Source: Anaerolineae bacterium (lineage in GTDB: Bacteria; Chloroflexota; Anaerolineae; JAAYZQ01). From it: DNA of 9,808 nucleotides. The notes beneath the pieces are model-generated. The model was given only the letters and a program-made list of their open reading frames with translations. It had not been told where the DNA came from and did not search any database. The stretch lies in assembly GCA_016929795.1 (NCBI GenBank), contig JAFGIA010000182.1, positions 1-9,808 of the forward strand, written 5' to 3'. The position numbers and the translations under genes were made by a program. Shown here piece by piece: positions 4,583 through 9,808 of this stretch (positions within the stretch are counted from its first letter, which is position 1; the number at the start of each line of letters is the position of its first letter).

Positions 4583-7500
4583 TTATGTCGCCTCCAATGC
4601 TGCCCTGGCCCTGGCAAACTCGGATTCAGCCCGGGCGATCTGCTCGCCAACCCCCTCGAGCTGCCCGGTGCGCGCCTGGCGCTCCAGATCCCGGGCCGCC
4701 GCCGACAGGGCCATAGCCCCAAACGTCGCGCTCGTCGACTTGAGCGAATGCGCCGCCCGGCGGAGCGCTTCGGCCTGTCCTTCTGCCAGCGCCTGCCGTG
4801 CCTGCTTGAGCAGCCGCTCTCCGTCCTCGTAGAACTGGGCGAACAAATCCGGCATCATCCGCTCTCCCTGTGTTCCCAGTCCAGCTCGCAACCGTTCCAG
4901 CGCGGCCCGATCCAGCACACTGGGAGCGGCTGCCTCTACCCTCGCGGCACCCGCCGGCACAGTTGCCGAGGCAGCCGTGATCGCCGGCCCGGGAAGGGCC
5001 TGGGGCGGCTGGGGCCGGCATTTGTTCAGAGCATTGACCAGATCCTCCACCTGGACCGGCTTGCTGACATAGTCGTCCATCCCCGCGGCCAGGCAGATCT
5101 CACAGTCCTCCTTCAGCACGTTAGCAGTCATGGCGATGATGCGCGGCTGGGCCCGGGCTGACAGATCGGTCAGCGGCAACTGCCGAATGCGGCGCGTCGC
5201 TTCGAGACCGTCCATCTCGGGCATCTGGACGTCCATCAGCACCACGTCGTAGGGCTGCCTGCGCAGCGCCGAAAGGACCTCCAGGCCGTTGGCCGCCACG
5301 TCGGCGCGATAGCCCAGCCGGTCGAGAAAGGATAGAGCCACCTGCTGGTTAATGGCATTATCCTCGGCGATCAGGATACGCAAAGGCAGCCGCCGCCCCA
5401 TCCCAGGGTCGAACAGAGACCCCCTCGCCACATCGCGCCCGGGTGCTTCTTGCGGCACCGGGGCAAAGATCTGCACCAGAACGTTGTACAACTGCGACGG
5501 CTTGATCGGCTTGGTCAGCACCGCCACGACGGCGGCGCCATCTGGCACCGCGCCCCACTGGCCCGAGGTGAGCAAAACCACAGGCAGGGAAGCAGCCACG
5601 CTGCCCTCTGCCTGGCACTCGCGATGGATCTCTGCAGCCAGTGCCAGGCCGTCCATGCCCGGCATGTGCATATCGAGGAGCGCCACGTCGAATGGGTCGC
5701 CCTGGCGAATCCAGCTCAGTGCTTCAAAGGGCGATCTGGTGGCGCGCGGATACATCCCCCACGCCTCCACTTGCCGGGTCAGGATCTGCAGGTTGGTGGC
5801 ATTGTCGTCCAGGACAAGCACCCGCCTGCTGCTCAAGTCGGATTGGATACCGCGCAGGTAGGGGCGCGGCGGGCGGGGCGCGGCCTCGGTCTGGATCGTA
5901 AAGTGAAAGATCGAGCCCGGTCCTCCCTTTTCTCCACCTGCAAGCCGGAAGGGCAGAGGGCTCTCGGCCCACATGCGGCCGCCCATCATCTCGGCCAACC
6001 GCTGGCTGATCGCCAGGCCGAGGCCGGTGCCGCCGTAGCGGCGCGCCATCGAAGCGTCTAGCTGCGTAAACGACTGGAACAGGCGGTCCATCCGGTCCGG
6101 CGGGATACCGATCCCCGTATCGCGGACAGAAAAATGCAGTTCCTGTAGGGGCGAGGTCGCCTCGCCCCCACTTTCCACCGACAACAGCACCTCCCCCTCA
6201 TCGGTGAACTTGACCGCATTGCTCAGCAGATTCACGAGGACCTGGCGCAGGCGGGTGACGTCGCCCTGGATCGCTGCCGGCACCTGTGCTCCCATGAAAT
6301 AGGCCAGGTCCAGCCCTTTTTCCGCAGCCCGGGGCGCCAGCAGGTCGAGCGCCCCCTCGATGCACTCGCGCAAGTCGAAGGGTTGGTGCTCCAGATCCAT
6401 CTTGCCGGCCTCGATCTTGGAGAAATCGAGGACGTCGTTGATGACGGTGAGCAAAGCGTCACCACTCTGGCGAATGATTTCGACAAACTCGCGCTGCTCG
6501 GGCGTGAGGCTCGTATCCAGCAGGAGGCTGGTCATGCCAATCACAGCATTCATGGGGGTGCGGATCTCGTGGCTCATGGTGGCCAGGAAGGCGCTTTTGG
6601 CATCACTGGCGGCCTCGGCCTCGCGGCGGGCCGCGCGGGCTTCTTCTTCGGCGCGCGCCCGCTCGACGATCTCGCGCCGGGATTGATCATAGAGTTGGGC
6701 GTTTTCGATGGCAATCGCCGCCTGATGGGCAAGGGATTGCAGCACCGCCAGGTCGCTCTCGTCAAAGGCATCGAGGCGATCGCTCTGCACATGCAACACG
6801 CCGATGACCCTCTCTTTGGTTGTCAGGGGCACGGCCAGCTCCGATTGCATCTCGCTGGCCTCGGACAAGCCGTAGTAGCGCGACTCCTGGCTCAAGTCGG
6901 GCACCAACAGCGGCTCCCCATGGTAGGCCACCCAGCCCGTAATCCCTTGCCGGCCCACCTTGATGCGCGGCGGCTGAAACCCCGGCCTTTCCCACACAGC
7001 ACCCGATCCTGCTTTAAAGACCAGATCCTCGCCTTCGATCAGGGCAATGCCGACCAGGTAGTAGCCCAGGGTCCCCTTGATCAAGTGGGCGATCTCCCAC
7101 AGCAATTCGTCGGCGGCCAGGAGGGAAGTCATGCGCCGCCCCACCTCGCTGATCACCCGAAACTGCTCCGCCCGCCGCTGTTCCGCCTCAAACAGGCCTG
7201 CGTTTTCAATCGCCATGGCCGCCTGGCTGCCGATCGCTTCCAACAGGGCCTGGTGAGACTCGTCGTAGACGTTGGGCGTGTCATAGTGCTGGACAACGAT
7301 CGCCCCCAGCACACGCCCGCCCCGGATCATTGGTACGGCCAGGAAGGAGGCCGACGGAACGCCGACGAGCTTGACGCCCAGCTTTTCAAGCCCCTCGACC
7401 ACATTGTTGCACAGCAGGACCGAGCGCCGGTGCCTGAGGATATAGCCTGTGAGGCCGGTGCTCGGAAAGGGCTTGCCTGGCTCTGCATCCTCGGGAGCGC

Positions 7501-9808
7501 GGCTGAAGGCACAAGTGATCTCGTCTCGCTCCTCATCATAGAACATGATGATCATCTTTTCGGCATACATCACCCGCCGCGTTTGCTCGTAGACCAGTTG
7601 CAGCACCTCGTCCACGCGCAGTACAGAGGTCAGCGCCTGGCCGATATCGGTGAGTGTGGCCAGCTCTTTGACGCGCCGCTCTGCCTCGCTAAAGAGCCGG
7701 GCATTCTCGATGGCGATGGCTGCCTGCTGGGCGAAAAGGGTAAGCAGATGCACGTCGGCTGGCCCAAACCGCCGCTCCGGGTTGGCGTCGGCCACTCCGA
7801 TCGCCCCCACCAGCCGGCTGCCCAGCATCAGCGGCGCCGTCACACCCCCGTGCATAATGCTGCTGTCATACTGTGCGGCACGCCCCTCCCAGGTCTGATA
7901 GTCGTCGATGATCAACGGCTCACGCGTCTGGGCCACGTGGCCCATGGCTCCTTCATCCAGGGCCATGCGTATCCCCCGAAAGTCGGTGCCCATGTTATGG
8001 CAGACGTCAATACGGATCTCCTGACTCGCCTCGTCGTAGAGGCCCAGCTCCCCCCCGGTGGCATTCATCAGGTTGGTGGCACGTTCCACGATCGCTTGCA
8101 GCAGGGTCGGCAGCTCCAGCTCGGCGGTGATCTCGGCCATGGTGGTGCGCAGGGCGTCCAGCTCGTCGGCACGCTGCCGCTCGGTAGCCAGGAGTCGTGC
8201 TTTTTCGATAGCCAGGCCGGCCTGCTGGGCGGCCGCAGTCAGCACTTCGAAATCGTCCTGGTCAAAGGCATCGAACTGCCGGCTTTCGGCGATCAACACC
8301 CCACGCACCTGGCCGCCGATGCGCACGGGCACATCCACCTCTGAGCCGCCGAGGCCGGGCACATAGTTGTCGTGTTGGGTAACATCTGGCGTGTAGAGAA
8401 GCTGGCCGTCGAACAGTGGGCGCTCGCTCAACCCCTCGCCGGGGTAAATGACACGCGCCCGGGGGATATCGGGCGTGCCCGCGCTGGCCACCGGCACGCG
8501 CGCCCCTGTGGCCTCGTCCACCAGAAAGAGGTCCACGTGATCGTAGCCCAGGGTATCGTGCAAGCCGCCAACCACCCGCCGGCCAACGTCGGTCTCGCTG
8601 AGGGTGGCATCCAGCTCGGCACTCAAGCGCAGCAGGGCGGCCTGGCGCACCGTCTGGGCCGCCATCGCCGCCAGCAGTCGCCTCTGCTCCGCCTCTGCCC
8701 GCTCGCGCTCGCCGATTTGCTGCTGAAGCTGGACGTTGGCTGTCTTTAGATCGGCGGTGCGCTCTTCCACCCGCTGCTCCAGGGTGTCGACCAACCGGTT
8801 GATGCGCGCCGCCATGGCGTTAAAGCTCTCGCCCAGTTGGCCAAGCTCGTCGGCGCTATCGACCTCGGCACGCACCGCCAGGTTGCCGCCCCGCAGCTCG
8901 CTCGCGGTCCTGGTCAACGCCACCACGTTGCGCGTGATGCTGTTGTTGAGCGCCAGGGCGATCACCCCCGCCAGGGCCACGGCAGCCACCACAGCCACAG
9001 CCAGCAGCGTCGCCGCCCAGCGGCTGGTGCGGGCGATCTGTTCGCGCGCGCGCTGTGTCTCGTCATTGGCCAGGGCGATCAGTTGCCTGGAAATCGGGTC
9101 CACCGCCTCGGCCTGCAGGTCAAACTCGTTCAGCTTGTGACGGATTTCGACGTCGAGAACGAGGATCTCGTCGGCAACCGCCAGGTACTCATCCAGGTAG
9201 GCCAGGGCCTGGGTTCCCTCGCCGGCAGAACCCCCTGGCAAAGAGGTAATCGCCTCGCGCAGCAGCCCGGCGACGTTGAAAGCCGATTGCATATAGGGGC
9301 GCTGGCGCGTCAACAAATAATCCTTTTCAAACGCGCGCATTTCCTGGTAGAGAGCCACCAGGTCCAGATCGCCCACCTGTTGCAGCGCCTCGCGCAGCCG
9401 ATCGGAGCTCTGGGCCATCCGCGCCTGGGCCCCACTCTCGTCCGTAGCCAGGCGGGCCACCAGTTTGACCGCCTCGTCAAACGTGGTGGCATATCGATCG
9501 GCCGCCGAGAGGTAGAAATTCAGGCTGACCTCGCTCTCGCGCAGTGCCTCGCTCACGTCCGATTCGGAGATGAGCTGTTGGAGCCTGGCGCTGAAGGCCA
9601 TCACCTGGCCGATCTCCTGGTCGTGCTCCCCTGCATAGGTGTCGAGCGCCTGCGCAAAACCAACCGCTTCCCAACCCAGGAAAAGGTCCCTCTCCAGTTG
9701 GCGCGCACGCTGCAGGCCGGCATCCATCTCCAGCACCAGGCGCTGGATCTCCATGCTGGTCACAATGGCCGCCTCGGTCTGGCGGCGCACGGCCGTCAGG
9801 GCCAGGTA
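4583..9808 (-). CDS. Giant hybrid histidine kinase: sensor-TM-HAMP-GAFx4-HisKA-HATPase-REC-REC-HPt (5' partial)
   Basis: The frame runs off the right edge; 1741 residues are visible. Numbering below counts the GTG at 9790-9788 as 1; it is probably internal. Residues 1-255 are a helical extracytoplasmic sensor, and the first membrane helix must lie outside the window. One TM helix is at about 257-281 ([20 protein letters not shown]), then HAMP (about 282-335) and a coiled coil. Four GAF domains lie at about 383-533, 541-698, 704-866 and 872-1032; each ends in an AxxAIEN/K-A-x-L helix. HisKA has His1074 ([10 protein letters not shown]). HATPase has N1191, G1 D1224 (VRDTGIGIP) and G2 GGTGLGLA (1253-1260). 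REC1 has D1328/D1329, D1373 and K1427; REC2 has E1476/D1477, D1520 and K1577. A C-terminal HPt has His1681 ([13 protein letters not shown]). All phospho-relay residues are intact. Two loops carry repeat-like DNA (5918-5959, 6145-6171). Likely the sensor of the operon; the signal is unknown. Confidence 0.93.
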   Translation of the reverse strand, partial: YLALTAVRRQTEAAIVTSMEIQRLVLEMDAGLQRARQLERDLFLGWEAVGFAQALDTYAGEHDQEIGQVMAFSARLQQLISESDVSEALRESEVSLNFYLSAADRYATTFDEAVKLVARLATDESGAQARMAQSSDRLREALQQVGDLDLVALYQEMRAFEKDYLLTRQRPYMQSAFNVAGLLREAITSLPGGSAGEGTQALAYLDEYLAVADEILVLDVEIRHKLNEFDLQAEAVDPISRQLIALANDETQRAREQIARTSRWAATLLAVAVVAAVALAGVIALALNNSITRNVVALTRTASELRGGNLAVRAEVDSADELGQLGESFNAMAARINRLVDTLEQRVEERTADLKTANVQLQQQIGERERAEAEQRRLLAAMAAQTVRQAALLRLSAELDATLSETDVGRRVVGGLHDTLGYDHVDLFLVDEATGARVPVASAGTPDIPRARVIYPGEGLSERPLFDGQLLYTPDVTQHDNYVPGLGGSEVDVPVRIGGQVRGVLIAESRQFDAFDQDDFEVLTAAAQQAGLAIEKARLLATERQRADELDALRTTMAEITAELELPTLLQAIVERATNLMNATGGELGLYDEASQEIRIDVCHNMGTDFRGIRMALDEGAMGHVAQTREPLIIDDYQTWEGRAAQYDSSIMHGGVTAPLMLGSRLVGAIGVADANPERRFGPADVHLLTLFAQQAAIAIENARLFSEAERRVKELATLTDIGQALTSVLRVDEVLQLVYEQTRRVMYAEKMIIMFYDEERDEITCAFSRAPEDAEPGKPFPSTGLTGYILRHRRSVLLCNNVVEGLEKLGVKLVGVPSASFLAVPMIRGGRVLGAIVVQHYDTPNVYDESHQALLEAIGSQAAMAIENAGLFEAEQRRAEQFRVISEVGRRMTSLLAADELLWEIAHLIKGTLGYYLVGIALIEGEDLVFKAGSGAVWERPGFQPPRIKVGRQGITGWVAYHGEPLLVPDLSQESRYYGLSEASEMQSELAVPLTTKERVIGVLHVQSDRLDAFDESDLAVLQSLAHQAAIAIENAQLYDQSRREIVERARAEEEARAARREAEAASDAKSAFLATMSHEIRTPMNAVIGMTSLLLDTSLTPEQREFVEIIRQSGDALLTVINDVLDFSKIEAGKMDLEHQPFDLRECIEGALDLLAPRAAEKGLDLAYFMGAQVPAAIQGDVTRLRQVLVNLLSNAVKFTDEGEVLLSVESGGEATSPLQELHFSVRDTGIGIPPDRMDRLFQSFTQLDASMARRYGGTGLGLAISQRLAEMMGGRMWAESPLPFRLAGGEKGGPGSIFHFTIQTEAAPRPPRPYLRGIQSDLSSRRVLVLDDNATNLQILTRQVEAWGMYPRATRSPFEALSWIRQGDPFDVALLDMHMPGMDGLALAAEIHRECQAEGSVAASLPVVLLTSGQWGAVPDGAAVVAVLTKPIKPSQLYNVLVQIFAPVPQEAPGRDVARGSLFDPGMGRRLPLRILIAEDNAINQQVALSFLDRLGYRADVAANGLEVLSALRRQPYDVVLMDVQMPEMDGLEATRRIRQLPLTDLSARAQPRIIAMTANVLKEDCEICLAAGMDDYVSKPVQVEDLVNALNKCRPQPPQALPGPAITAASATVPAGAARVEAAAPSVLDRAALERLRAGLGTQGERMMPDLFAQFYEDGERLLKQARQALAEGQAEALRRAAHSLKSTSATFGAMALSAAARDLERQARTGQLEGVGEQIARAESEFARARAALEAT
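4591..4595 (-). promoter_or_regulatory. Ribosome binding site of the REC-histidine kinase
   Basis: Minus-strand GGAGG lies nine bases before the ATG at 4581, inside the last codons of the large kinase. With the junction TAA-C-ATG it fixes the start at 4581 and suggests coupled translation. Confidence 0.6.
5918..5959 (-). repeat. Repeat-like in-frame segment after the G2 box of the large kinase
   Basis: The segment encodes [14 protein letters not shown] (residues 1278-1291) between MWAES and GSIFHFTI. Related kinases normally have about four residues here (as in ES-EPGK-GSTFHFTI), so this is about ten residues, or 30 bases, longer. The plus strand contains CCTCCC (5922-5927) and CAAGCCGGAAGGG (5941-5953), in the same order as similar motifs in the response regulator insert. 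Origin as a repeat insertion is inference. Confidence 0.45.
6145..6171. repeat. Palindromic repeat within the ATPase domain of the large kinase
   Basis: GGGGCGAGG (6148-6156), three-base loop TCG, CCTCGCCCC (6160-6168): a perfect 9-bp stem. It extends to 12 bp with one mismatch (GTA at 6145-6147 against CAC at 6169-6171). It is read in frame as about SGGEATSPL, just before VRDTGIGIP. The form GTAGGGGCGA...TCGCCCCTAC is one I recall as a common dispersed repeat in Chloroflexota and other environmental genomes. Confidence 0.75.

Noticed and set aside
4582..4722. A 47-residue N-terminal extension of the REC-kinase frame.
   Set aside because: It overlaps the HPt domain of the large kinase in another frame and is Pro/Arg/Gly-rich. 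ATG 4581 directly precedes the receiver and has a GGAGG site.
6383..8344. A 653-codon open frame on the plus strand, opposite the large kinase.
   Set aside because: It lies in exact codon register with the kinase, so it stays open simply because the GC-rich kinase avoids TTA, CTA and TCA codons. It has no recognisable domain, while the kinase strand encodes GAF and HisKA domains throughout.
5418..8644. Cysteines in the GAF domains (for example CHN in GAF2 and LCNN in GAF3) as bilin attachment sites.
   Set aside because: There is no convincing phytochrome-type or cyanobacteriochrome Cys-His signature or chromophore pocket motif. They look like generic sensory GAF domains.
1..9808. CRISPR arrays, tRNA or rRNA genes, transposase genes.
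   Set aside because: No direct-repeat/spacer array was seen, no cloverleaf or rRNA-like segment was recognised, and no transposase motif was found in any frame.

Overview
The window is GC-rich and densely coded, and most likely comes from a Chloroflexota bacterium (Anaerolineae-like, probably environmental). The indications are a secreted beta-helix protein ending in the hydrophobic tail IYLPLVVR, which I know mainly from exported Chloroflexota proteins, kinases with strings of GAF domains, and short palindromic and heptamer repeats of a kind I recall from these genomes. The lineage is an inference; no rRNA or other phylogenetic marker is present.

Layout from left to right. Positions 2-826 (+) hold the 3' part of a secreted right-handed beta-helix protein. 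It abuts, stop codon to stop codon, the convergent nadE-type NAD+ synthase gene (827-1753, -). A 251-base gap follows, with a good sigma70-type promoter for nadE and a perfect 11-bp hairpin terminator. Next is a small ParB-like domain protein (2005-2466, -). Then comes a 185-base gap with two strong hairpins, one a U-tract terminator. The remainder (2652-9808, -) is a three-gene signalling operon read right to left: a very large hybrid histidine kinase (its 5' end lies outside the window), a soluble REC-histidine kinase, and a NarL/FixJ-type response regulator. The operon genes are 1 and 19 bases apart.

How the genes work together (inference). The membrane kinase has an extracytoplasmic helical sensor, TM-HAMP, four GAF domains, HisKA-HATPase, two receivers and an HPt domain. 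It could pass phosphate by its HPt to the receiver of the second kinase and/or to the LuxR-type regulator, which is the only DNA-binding output. All key phospho-acceptor residues are present.

The most unusual signal is that all three operon genes appear to carry short, repeat-like DNA in frame, at loops of their signalling domains: a 4-copy TATTGGA/TGTTGGA heptamer array just before the G1 box of the small kinase, a GGGGCGAGG palindrome just before the G1 box of the large kinase, an additional segment in the loop after the G2 box of the large kinase, and a roughly 10-residue insert right after the phospho-Asp loop of the response regulator. This resembles in-frame palindromic elements such as those of Rickettsia. 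The heptamer array could also act as a frameshift switch.
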